A DNA stretch of 64,000 nt from Dactylonectria macrodidyma (lineage: Eukaryota; Ascomycota; Sordariomycetes; Hypocreales; Nectriaceae): NCBI GenBank assembly GCA_020744425.1, contig JAGMUV010000004.1:2046001-2110000 (forward strand), in the 5' to 3' direction. Positions 11,024 through 21,959 of the stretch are shown one piece after another (position 1 is the stretch's first letter; every line of letters starts with the position of its first letter). Position numbers and translations under genes: made by a program. The notes below the pieces were generated by a model that saw only the letters and a list, made by a program, of their open reading frames with translations, ran no database searches and was not told the origin of the DNA.

Positions 11024-14000
11024 CTATCTGTCCCTGTTCATAAAATTCCACTCATACTATGAGGCGTCAGTTAAGGCCCAAATGCGGGAGACTAGATGAA
11101 ACTTACGACTCGTCCGTCTTCATCTCCTGTGTACACGCACGTCGGCATCGGGGTGATACACGTCATCCCTGCCTCCGTGTTCGCACCTTTTTCGCTCTTG
11201 TAGTCCACATGATCAAGCTTCCTGAGAAGCTCCAGCGTCCATCGGCCGCCAGTGATACTCCTGCGCCAGACATTGACTCGTCCACGCTTGTGTCCCGTAA
11301 ATATGAGGTAACTCTCCAGCCACTCGTTTCCTGCACCCTCGTAAAAGGCACATGAGTGAATGTAGTCATCCTGTTCAAAGCACAAGTTCTGGTCTAGCAG
11401 CAGTGTGCCGTTGAGCGTGTACAAAAGCACATTCGGCCCAGAGCAGAGCATGATCTCGCCTGAGACGTCGTTGATGCGAGCACACTCCACCGGGCGGACC
11501 AATGGCAACTTGCGGATAAATGACAGTCGATTGAGATCCCACAAGAACGCTTGTCCGTCCGAGGATACTGTCAAGAAGGTGCTGAAGGCTTTGCTCACTG
11601 CAATCGTGGTAACTGGCGTCTTGTGTCCAAAGAGACTCGACCTTGGTAGGAGTTCCACCGGCTTACCAGAAGGCGATTGCACCGCGTAGACCGACACGAC
11701 GCAATCCTCGCCAGCGGTGATGAGCGTCTTGGAATCGGCAAAGCACGCGCAAGAGATCTGCCCAATATGGAGGTTTTCGAAGAGGCCAGCCGGCTTTCGG
11801 GAGTTAGCGAGGCGGCCATAATCAGGGATGTAGTGGCGCTTTACCTTCCGGTTGTCGCTAATGAAGAAGCGGATGCTGTTGTCGGCGTATCCCCATTCAA
11901 GAAACTTGTCGTATGACGGGAGGTTCAGGCGGAAGGCGGAAGCACATAGGAGCCGGTCCAGCTTCGGGGCATATATCAACGTTGATACACGCTCGTGGCT
12001 CTCTGTATGCATGCGTTAGTTAACTATCACCAAATTCTCATCCCGATGCTACCTACCTAAGAGAGGGTTTGGCAGGCATGCAAGTGAGAATATGCCTGTA
12101 TCAAGTCGACGAACTGGGCATCGGACATGTTCCCGGGATGGATGGGACTTCGCAAACACTTGGTGTGGTGTCTGTCCAAAGTTGTGAATCACACCAGCCA
12201 TAATTGCCCTCTCCTTTGCATCAGTGATGCTGTCCAAGTCTGTAGCGCCCCTATACGACAAATGATGGAACACATTCAGGTTTTCCACGGCAGCCTCTCC
12301 CCGCTGCTTGAACCCAAAGACCAGATCAATCCACTTGTGCAAGTTTTCACTGACATACGGGCTCTCCAGTGCTTCTCGATGCTTGGCAATGAAAATTCTT
12401 GGATCTCCATTGGCCCATTTGGGAAGCTCAACATGGTCAACCTTAACACCGTTGCTTTCTCGGTTTCCAAAGTTGTAGCCGTTGATGTTTGTCAGGAACT
12501 CAGGCAGGCAAAAGAACTCGGGGATGAGCTCTCTCACGTCAGCCTTGTTCCTCCCTGAAGCTGACTTCCAGGCGTCCGGAATTGACTGGAACAAGCGGTC
12601 GGCGTGGTCGAAGCTTCCTCCCTGGAGCAGGATGTAGGACTGCACAAACGGCGGCAGGCGGATCAGGTATGACGAGACGATCATTGCCGAAGAGTAGTGT
12701 GTTCCATAATGGAATGGTATCTCTCCAATCTCTTCCAGCGCAGTGTAGCTCTCCATGAACCCGGAGACTCTACTTGGGGTTTGCGCACCCATCGGCTTGG
12801 ACAAATCTCGAAACGTTGCCGGGTCTTCCAGATCCAGATCGTCGCTAGTATAGTCGGCCAAGACCCAAGGGAAGACTGGGTACTGTGTGAGATCGTTGAA
12901 TGTTCGTCCAGCCATAGTGTTGACCATCATCAAGTAATGGAAGTTGGAAATTTCGCCTCTCTGCCACCGCTTCATTATGGGGTTCCATGGGGATGAGTTG
13001 AAGAAAGTGCCAAATTTGGATCCAAAACCTTGTGGAGACTCGTCGATTACTCTCAGTGCCTCCAGTCGCCAAGCATCTTCCGGGTTGGGCAGTGCATTTG
13101 CGCCACTCGTATGAGGAGCCTTGTTGAGCATCTTGAGAAACAGCTCGTCGCGCAGAGTCGGGTTTATCGTTGTCAAGAGGTAGCTCCGTCCATCAGTGAA
13201 GAATACCTCAATGGCGACATCTCTGAAGAGGAACCGACGTTTCGAGATGCTGATCACGTCATGCCATCGCCAGTGCCTCGACTCTTGGTCGTTTAATCCA
13301 GCGTTTTGTCGCTTCTCGGAAGTTTTTGCATCTGTGACGATCTGAGAAAACGGGTCGCGTTCCTCAGAGGGCGCCTGCCAAACATTCACAATGTCTCCAT
13401 TGGCGCACTGGAAGACATTGTCCATCATGTACAAAGCGTCCTTGCCTATTATGAGAATGCCTTCACATGCTTCCAGGCCGACGATGCGGGAAATGTTGTA
13501 CGCCGCCTGGACTTGGTCGCCGTGCTCTAGTCGGCGCATAACTTTTCGGTTCTTGTCTTCGAATCCTTCGTCGCCCTCATTCGGGTCATTCGGGTCATCC
13601 ACAAGCTCAAAGTCCTCCTCGGGCGACACTCCAGAGTTCGTTGGGTCCGTGGCTGATTCCGGCTCGTCGGTGAACTGCGCCGAGTCATTCCCATCCAGAA
13701 GGTTGGAGAGGCCAGTCTTGGTTGATGGTGACACTGCGCTCGTTACGACCGAGGGAACTGGGCTCGCCGAGGTGTTGATCCTCAGTGACTGCAATATCTC
13801 GCTCGTCTTTCTCTTCGGATGGTACTCGTCCGTATTCATATTGTAATCAGGGAGCACTCTCAGTCGCATCCGGTTGCGTCCCTCGGTTCGGTCGAGCTTC
13901 CATCTAGACGGGGTCGGCTCGCTGAGGACAGCGCCAGGACGCCTCAGATCACGCTCCATCTTCTTATAGCCGGAGCTAAGGAAGACCAAGTCGTCCTGTT

Positions 14001-17000
14001 GATCTTGCATTATGCGCTGGTACTTGAAGTACTCGGAGTTGTAGATACTCTTCATCCAAGCGCTGTTGCCAATGTCATGACCGGCCATGATCTTGTCCGT
14101 GTTCACATTCTCAATGTGCCAGGCCCTGAGTCTCTCTTTGCGCTTGGAAGCACGTGCCTTGGCTGTCTCAGCAGTGCGGCTGTTTTCAGCACTGACAAAG
14201 TCTTCCCACGTTTTTGACATTCCACCAAAGAAGAGGACGTCCAAAGACGGGCGATGTTTGTCGACCCACTCCAAGAAAGACTCATCATCCACGCCAGTAA
14301 GCTGCTGGAAGTCCTTTGAGAGCTGCTTCTGGTCCGGAGACATGCATGAGCGAATCAAACCTGCAGATTCATCAGGCTTCTGCACCAGTATGATTCGCAG
14401 GAAGTTGGCTGCAGCCAGCCGAATCGTCTTTTTGTCGTCCGTCAACTTTGTGTACAACTGATACCAAAAGAGCTTCAGGTAATCATCATCGGAAGAGAAA
14501 CAGCCCAGAATAGACATTTGCCAGTATACGATCTTGTTCATGAAATCATTCGCCTCAGCTTCCGTCGTCTGAGGGTTGTCCAGATCAGATAATCTCAACA
14601 AAATGATCCTAAGGAGGCAGCTGCGGATCATGGACACGGCCTGGCTACAAAGCCGCACGCTTTTCAGGCTAGCGATATCCGGTCTCTGCAGGAATTCCAA
14701 AAGCAAACCGATAAACTCGATCATGGTCTCAGCCCCGTTCATAAACCAGCCCTCAAAGATTGCTTCAGACATGTGAAGGCAGAATCTGGCCAGGTTGGTG
14801 ATGATTCGAGGCTCACAGATTGCCTTCTGGTTATGTTGGAAATTATTTGTGAGCTGAGCGACCACATTTTTCAGGATGTAAGATTCGAAATAGGCCTGGT
14901 GCTCCTGGAAGCCTGGCGGGATCTTGGTGGAAAGGCTAAATCCTGGGAACTCCTTGCGAGCGAGCAGTTGGTCCATGAAGACACTCACGACAAGTTCAAC
15001 CAAGCCTTCCAGAATATCGCTGCTTGGTCTCTGCTTCAGTGTTTTCTTCCGAGGTGAAAGTGTTGGGTTCAAGCGAGCTGGGCTTGGGCCAAGCGGGGAT
15101 TTTTGAGCTGTGAGAAGGATGAAGGATGACGCTCTGCGGAGCGGCGTGCCTTTTGGTGGCGTTGACTGAGGCGACGGAGTTGGGTCAACGCTGCTCGTTC
15201 GCACAATTGGCGTTGCCGCCGTAGCACTGCCACCAACTGGGCGGATGATGACGTCGGTTCCTTCAAAGGTGAGTGCCGCATCTCCAGAGTTGAGCTCAGT
15301 CTCAGGTGACACGGCATCGACACTGACGATGACAGGATAGAGAGCGGACAGCAGGAGTCTCAACCACTCTGAGGTCAAGGTAAAATCACGAAATTCAGCT
15401 GACCGCATATGAAGGTCAAGCAGGAAACGAATGACGGTATGCAAGACTCCTGCGTGGCTCACAATCCGCTCGCTGTCTCTCGTGAAGTTCACTAATTGTG
15501 GTTAATTAAGCGCTCATTAAGGTATCACCGAGCCTAACTTACACCGCGTTTCGAGGGCGGTTGCAAGGTCCATGGAACTTGTCCGCGGTCGGATATCTTG
15601 TGCGGAAGACTGCTTCCTCAGGGTATTGGATGGACCAGTATTGCTCGCTGGGGAGTCTGGGTCGTCTTGATGCCTCATGACATCTTTGAGGCCATGTTGT
15701 AACGACGATGTGATGACTATCAATGAGTCCGGATAGACAATCTTGCGCTTGCCGAAGATATCCAAGAGACTGAAGAAGTCAAAGTTCCGGTCAAAGTCGA
15801 TTTCAGCAACGTCGTATCCAAATAAGATGCTGAAGCATATAGGCCACAAGGTCGGTATATCCCAGAACCTTTTGAGTCGGTTTGCCATGACAGTGAAGCC
15901 GCCAGACTTGCCAGCGAATTTCGAAGTGTAAGCTGATCCATGGACTATCAAGAGTCGGGCAAGGATTTTACAGCCATGGACAACAACTTCAGGGTCATTC
16001 TCTGACAACAAGTACAAGAGCCACTAGAACTTGTGAGTGCGTGTCCCATAGACAGATCGAACTTGCTTACCTTATTCGTCACTGTCCGGGCAAACTTCTT
16101 AATTTGCGTGGTGTTTCCCTTCTCGCATAGGATACGGGAGTACATGCTCAATACTTTCACGCCAAGTTGTTTCTTTGTTAAGAACTTCAACCCGGCTGGC
16201 GAATTATGACCCGCTCCAGTGTCGATTGGGGATCTTCTCGTCGGGGCAGGCGTGCTAGATCGTGACATTGCCGAAAGAGGTCGCGAAATCCGTGATATTG
16301 AGGATAGTGGAGAGTGGAATGCGTAAGTGATAAACAATGCCAGAGACCTCATTACCTCCTGGCTGAAGTTTGACCTGACGAGAACTTCGAAAGCTCCCAT
16401 GAAATGAGGGACTGTGTCATCTGACACGACCTCGCCTTTCATGGCATCGAGCAATCTCTTAACAATCCCTATGATACAGATCAGTACACCGTGGGTGGTG
16501 ACTTCGGTCGGCGCACTTACTCATCCGGATCAACCTCCGGCTATTAAACTCATGATACTTGCTCTTGACCGCGAACGTGATGAATTGTTTGTAGTAGAGC
16601 TCCTGAATCCGTGGGGCCGACTTGCGCCAGATGTCAAGGTCAATCAGCAGGGTTCGGTAGGCGAGAGGATTTATGATGAATGATTCAATAGGGTCAGCGT
16701 GGTTGTATCCGACGAACCCAAGAATTAGGCTGAGAAGTTGGAATGCCAGTCGATCACGTTCCTCGTTGGTGATGGGGAGGCGGGAGACAGAGGCGTCATT
16801 ACGGCCGCTGCTGCCATATCCCAACTTCACTCGCAATAGCATACCCAAGATTCCATAACCAGTATCCCTCTCCATCGCTTCGCTGTTTCTCCAACTCTGA
16901 CGAATGCAGTGGAATAGCATTTCCGCAGCACGCACAGTCTCTTCTGTTGACGAAGCCCGCTCGAAGAGTTTGAGTGCCAGGGGAGTGAAACCGGCCAGGC

Positions 17001-19125
17001 GCCAGAGATTTTCGTCCAGATATGAGGGAACAGCAACAATTGGAGTACCTCGAAATGAGGCAAGGCCTTGTGCCCTAAACAACGTGTCAGGGAGGCAAGG
17101 GACCGCGCAGTTGATGGCCAAGGGCGAACCCTCTTGATTTGACGTTCGGAAAAGATTGCGAGCACAGTTCCTCGGCATTGAGCGTAATAACCCAGTATCC
17201 AAGTACTGAACGTTCTCCGGGAATGTAGCTGAAGGCAGGATACTCAATAATATTTTAGACTCGGAGAGCAATGAGCTAGCCTTGTCACGAATCGCTCTGA
17301 GAATATCGGAATTCTCTTCCTTTCCAGGGTGGGCGATTTCATTTCGCAGGCCCAGAGTGGCCGACGCTTCATACGTCTGAAACCCTCCCAGGCTGTCCTG
17401 GAAGTTGCCCTGGTACCGAGGTCCTAGCCCATAGTGAACAGCCAGGTAGTCATCACTCAATGCGTCCTCAAAAAGATGAGCAGAGGCGAGTGACCATCTG
17501 GAAAATACAAGTCCTGGCCCAGTCTGGTTCGAAAGGTCCTTGGGGGTTCCCAAAAAGGCTTGGACTGGGTTGGTCTTGTTCTGGTTGGAGTTGAAAGAAG
17601 CAAAACTCTCGTTGGTTCCATTCGATAGCGGGGGTGCATGGGGGTAGTTGCAGCGAATCTGTTCAGAGAACTCGCCGTTGACGTAGAGAGATGCCTTGCT
17701 AGCAGTCATGGTCTTTGGCCGCCGATGGACGATGGCGATATGATACCATTTATTTTCTCGGAACGAAACTGATTTGAACCGAATGCTAGGCTTGTTGGAG
17801 TAGACTGAAGTTTGAAGAATGAAGTTGTGGGTATCTCTCTCCAGATACATCAGCAAAAAGCAAGACTGCGTCGAGTCAAACACACCAAAGATGGTTGTAT
17901 GTGCGGTGGGGTCGTAGCTATCTACCCGGATCCAAGCCGTGAAGGTATATCCAGCACTTGATTGCGGTGGGAATGAGCGGCCAAGGCTAGAGAGCTCGAG
18001 TGAGGAGTGGCCGTTTAATGAGAGGTCGAATTGGAAGAAGGGTGGCCCAGAGTACTTGGACGCCATCTCCAGGCAAAACTCAGATGCCTCGGAGCTCGGC
18101 GATGATAGCAAGAATTGGGTATCTGCAGGTTGGTTGACACCCAAAAACATGAGCATTTTGCAGACGGCCAGAACCTTTTCACGCTCAGGAAGACTTAGTG
18201 CTGAGTCTGGGCTGAAAACGACTCGGAGGAACTGGGAAAGAACACCAGTAGAATGGACAGCCGCCCGGTTGTAGATTGAGACGGAGATCACAGATTGTAT
18301 TGTCTCCAGGACTAGTAGGGCAGCGGGGCTGGCTGGTCCATTTTTGAGGCGCGGTATAGCAGTCCAAAAGCTGACGACTGCCCTCAGAATCTCCGGATGG
18401 TGCAGTATTGCCTTGGAGTTGATGACTTCTCGCACGCCCGGTGCGATATTCTCTGCCGACTTGGCCAAGACCAAATCCCACTGCTCCTCAGCTTCAGAGC
18501 CATCGTCGTCATCGTTTGTAGAAGAGTTGTCCATGTCCGCGCGCAGAGCCTTCGCAATGGACTGGCAAAGTAAGTCAAGGCCTTCGTCGTCCAGAGCAAA
18601 GGCGAGCAGTTTCCCAAAGACATGGCAGCTTATCCACGCATCCGGTTCAGCGCCACCCAGACCAATGCTCGCGATGACCTGCTCCAGGGCTTCCCAACCA
18701 CCACCTTCAACCTTGTACCTGAAGAATCGCCGGTTGCCGGAGTGTTCCTTGAGAGCCGCCGAGAGGACGTTGAGTGACTCGCCAAGAAGCCGGAAGAAAG
18801 ATAGCATATCAGAGTCGCTCCGCTTATCGGGGTTATAGTAGCCTGAGAAGACACGCAGCACATTGAGTATGCGCTCGAAGCCGTTGGCGTGGCGGAAGTC
18901 ATTTTGGTGAACTGGGGTCGTTGAAGCAGCTATGTGCTGGGCGATGTGTCGAAGTGTCTTTGATAATCGAGGTATTTCGGGGTATCCGTCGTTTTGATGT
19001 AGGGTCGCGTCCTTGGCGAGCCCAGAGAGCAGGCCATCTAGAATCTCGAGGGACTTGGAGCTGGTCAAGTTGGAGGCCGACGTAGAAGACCGGTACCTCC
19101 TCGGGGTAGAGGCCATTGTGTTCAT
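11024..19125 (-). CDS. bph1: Giant BEACH/WD40 protein (Bph1/LYST-neurobeachin family)
   Basis: BEACH proteins are large scaffolds in vesicle and lysosome/vacuole trafficking. The spliced product is 2615 residues. A concanavalin-like lectin fold is likely around residues 380-575 (SAGYTFTAWIRVD). A PH-like domain lies near 1820-1950 and the BEACH domain near 1960-2260, with clear motifs (WRLEALRVIDESP, RGEISNFHYLMMVN, YPVFPWVLADY, GSFDHADRLFQSIPDAW, REALESPYVSENLHKWIDLVFG). WD40 repeats fill the remainder. Exons: 16521-19125, 16071-16468, 15543-16023, 12057-15491, 11107-12002 and 11024-11056. Introns are 47-54 nt and all phases agree. The last exon adds only YEWNFMNRDR and the stop. I chose the ATG at 19125 (MNTMASTPRR), although the second Met is also possible. 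The upstream intergenic DNA carries the transposon. Confidence 0.95.
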
Positions 19126-20179
19126 TTTGGAACTAAGGTTTCATTCCAGAAACCACCCTCCCAGAGCCCATCAAGGGTCCAGGCTGTTATCAGTCGCAGT
19201 CGGCATCGAGAGGTGAGATTTCGAGCGGGTTGGAGGTACGAGCGCGGGGCGCATGAAGTTCGGGCGAATTTGATCTTTGAGCCAGGCGGCGGCGGAAGGA
19301 AAGTCGGCGGCGTCGAAAGTGCGTGAGGGATCTCAGATTCGGCGGTCGTCAACCTTGCGTACGACGTTGGCAATAAAATGAAAGTGTTTCTAGCAACTGG
19401 TAAACTGGAGCCTAGACAAAGCGGTTGTGTCGGTTGCCAACTCGTCACGGACCGTCAGCCTTGAAGGTGTGGCTTAGCACCGTTTCCAGGGGTTGCCCCG
19501 CCTGGGGCTGGTGGGTGGTGGGCTGTGTGGCATTTGGAAGATCGAGTCAAGCAGTCGGAGTGACATTTCTCCCTCTGCCCATCCATGGTGCTCCACAAAC
19601 TGTCCCGAGTAAAGAGAGTTGTGAACGAGCTGCAGGTGAGATAGATCTATTTGGTATTAGGCCTTGAATTCTCTCTTCCTTGCTCGGGGTTTCCACCAGG
19701 TTTAGCTTCCATCCCGTCTCAGCCTTGCATGGCCAAGCTCAATGGCTATTGTGCGAGTGAGTGATGTAGGGTAGGCAGCGAGCATTGGGCTGAGAATGGC
19801 GCGATTGGGACCATGATAATTGGGAACAATGGTGGAGATGAAGTTTCTTGTCAGGAAGAAATAACTGATAGCTTTCAATGGGACGGAACGGCCGAGAAAA
19901 GCAATGTTGAGCACGCGAATCACAACTTAATCAAAGCCTGGTGCGGGTTTCACCCCAATCGGCGACATCATGGGAAGAGTCCCGAATTGCCTCGGTCCCT
20001 GCTTTGACTACCTACCTACCTGCCGACCTTAGGTGGTAGGAAGCTTAGAACAACAATAGTGTTGTCACGCGGAATCACCTCTCTTCCTCGTCCTCTGCTC
20101 AACCCCCCCCCTTATTGACATGATTTTTCGTAATCCCTCTGCGTTGCTTGTTTACCACAAGAGATATGGAAAAGCGTGT
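19126..20179. other. Upstream region of the BEACH gene
   Basis: About 1 kb of non-coding DNA lies between the BEACH start codon and the transposon insertion point. It should contain the BEACH leader and core promoter. I see no ORF worth calling and no clear TATA box. Confidence 0.5.
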
Positions 20180-20188
20180 CCACTTGCT
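20180..20188. repeat. Target site duplication, left copy
   Basis: CCACTTGCT directly abuts the left end of the transposon and recurs at 24659-24667 after the right end. A 9-bp duplication is typical for Mutator-like elements. Confidence 0.93.
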
Positions 20189-20282
20189 GGGGGCTCATAC
20201 AGGCACAGCTAGCTGTGCCAATAAGACCACGTGACTTTTTGCACAGCTAGCTGTGCAAATAAGATCTGTTATGTAAGCCCGA
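20189..20282 (+). repeat. Left terminal inverted repeat, 94 bp
   Basis: Identical to the reverse complement of 24565-24658 over 94 bp, starting GGGGGCTCATACAGGCACAG. It contains two perfect palindromes built on the same core GCACAGCTAGCTGTGC: an 18-bp one at 20202-20219 and a 22-bp one centred near 20248. Confidence 0.96.
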
Positions 20283-20710
20283 TACGTGTGTGAGTAAGAG
20301 ATATCCCTCTACTATTCAATCTACTGTGAACGGCCTCTAGTAACTGTATTCCAGCTATCTAGTCCAGGATGCTATTTACATCAAAGATGAAGAAGAAAGA
20401 AAGAAATTCCTAAGTGCCCCTGAGCTGTGGAACGATTTCTCGTGCCTGGCGCGCACGAGCCTAGTACGTCTTGCGGCACAGCCGCAAGGATATGGGCCCT
20501 GGCCCATGACATCTACGGAAACAGCATCAATTTGTACAATTGAAGAGATACAGTGATTTACTATATACACAGCTCTTCAATATGTGATATATCATCTATT
20601 GGCAGCGTACCAGTCTGCCCAGGGCCGTGAAGAACGTACAATACCTACACTCGCATCATCTGAACACCACAGGTCCATAGCTATCAAGTGAATCACTTCA
20701 ACGCGTGCAT

Positions 20711-20718
20711 TATATAAA
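20711..20718 (+). promoter_or_regulatory. TATA box of the transposon's second ORF
   Basis: TATATAAA lies about 60 bp upstream of the ATG at 20777, a normal fungal distance. This supports transcription of the plus-strand ORF inside the element. Confidence 0.55.
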
Positions 20719-20776
20719 GCAGGGCTCTTTCCCTTGAAAGAAGCTCTCTATTCCTTCATCAAACAGTATCGCAAAG

Positions 20777-21412
20777 ATGTACAACTGCAACCAAAGTCAG
20801 CGTCAGAACCCTCAAGACTTCCCAATCTTTGTAGACAATACATCAACACTAGCAGGGGCAGTCTATCCTACAACTGCGAATATACGGGCTACTTTACATC
20901 CCATTACTAGCAACCAGCAACGAGAGCGGCGCCCCAATGATCCTTATCCAGCAACCGATCCTCTGCATATGCTCCATTGGTGGGTTCAACATACCTTGCC
21001 AAATGATCCAACCACCTCCAATGCTCTCTATGTCCAGAATCCTCAAGCCCTTGTGAGAGCCCACAACACTTAGTATCTTCCTCAAGGGGATCCTGTTACT
21101 GTGATCTCACGCCCATGGGGATATCAGGTTGAGGGAGAGTGGCGTATTGCGTATTGGGATCAACGACTTCAGCAACGGCCACAGCGCGCCAATCCTGATA
21201 TCAATCCCTATTGGAGTACATTCAACCTTCAGGCTATGGATCAGGTATGTCGGAATCAGCAATTTACGGTCCCAGACACGACTTGGCCTTCACCGGCTGT
21301 AGGGATGACTACCTATATGCCAACAATCGTAGCTTTAGAGAATGCAGGAGTTCACATCGCGAATGTTGATCGAAATAGCTATATTCAGTGGTATTGGCAG
21401 GGAAGGCAATGA
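20777..21412 (+). pseudogene. Second ORF of the MULE, interrupted by one in-frame TAG
   Basis: From ATG 20777 the frame runs 98 codons to a TAG at 21071-21073. It then continues in the same frame to a TAA-class end at 21412, giving 211 codons in total including the TAG. The sequence on both sides has the same character: Pro, Asn, Gln and Trp rich, with motifs such as HMLHWWVQ, EGEWRIAYWDQR and IQWYWQGRQ. No frameshift is present. A TATA box lies 60 bp upstream. An intron removing the stop is conceivable because the stop overlaps a TTAG acceptor-like site, but I see no good donor at a suitable distance. I do not recognise the family. It could be an accessory protein of the transposon or a captured host gene. 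Confidence 0.55.
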
Positions 21413-21959
21413 TCTCTTTAGCTTTGGTAGCTCTCTCGCTCATTCAATTGACGGCTACTAAGCCCACTTAACCCAATACTGCAACTCAGTCACAACTCTA
21501 TCAAATCAAACCATTGGGTCATTATAGATATACTCGGAAATTCGCCTTTTCTTCCTTTTTCTAGTGATATATACTTTGTTAGTGGAAGAGGTCTTTAGTG
21601 TAGACCACACCCGTCCGCAGGGTAGGAGCTGGAGAGGGGCAGATGGCAAGAGGAAGCAAGCAAGTAGCTGTCTCCTGGGGGTTTGAGATACAGAAAGCAA
21701 TTAATATACTGCTGTCTGATGTCTCTAGAGAGAAAGAGAAAAGAAATATCGAGAAGAGCTGCTGCGACAGCTATAGGGTAATAAGTGTCAAGCGACAAAA
21801 GGTGTCATACAAATTAAAGAAGGGAAAATGCGTGTCTTTTCATTTGTCAGGCAGACTGATCGCCTTAAGTAGGGCCATCCTAGGCTAGCAGCTAGCCTCT
21901 ACTGTATTAAAACACTAGGTGGACCGTTGACCCCATCACAATACCAATCACATTTTCCG

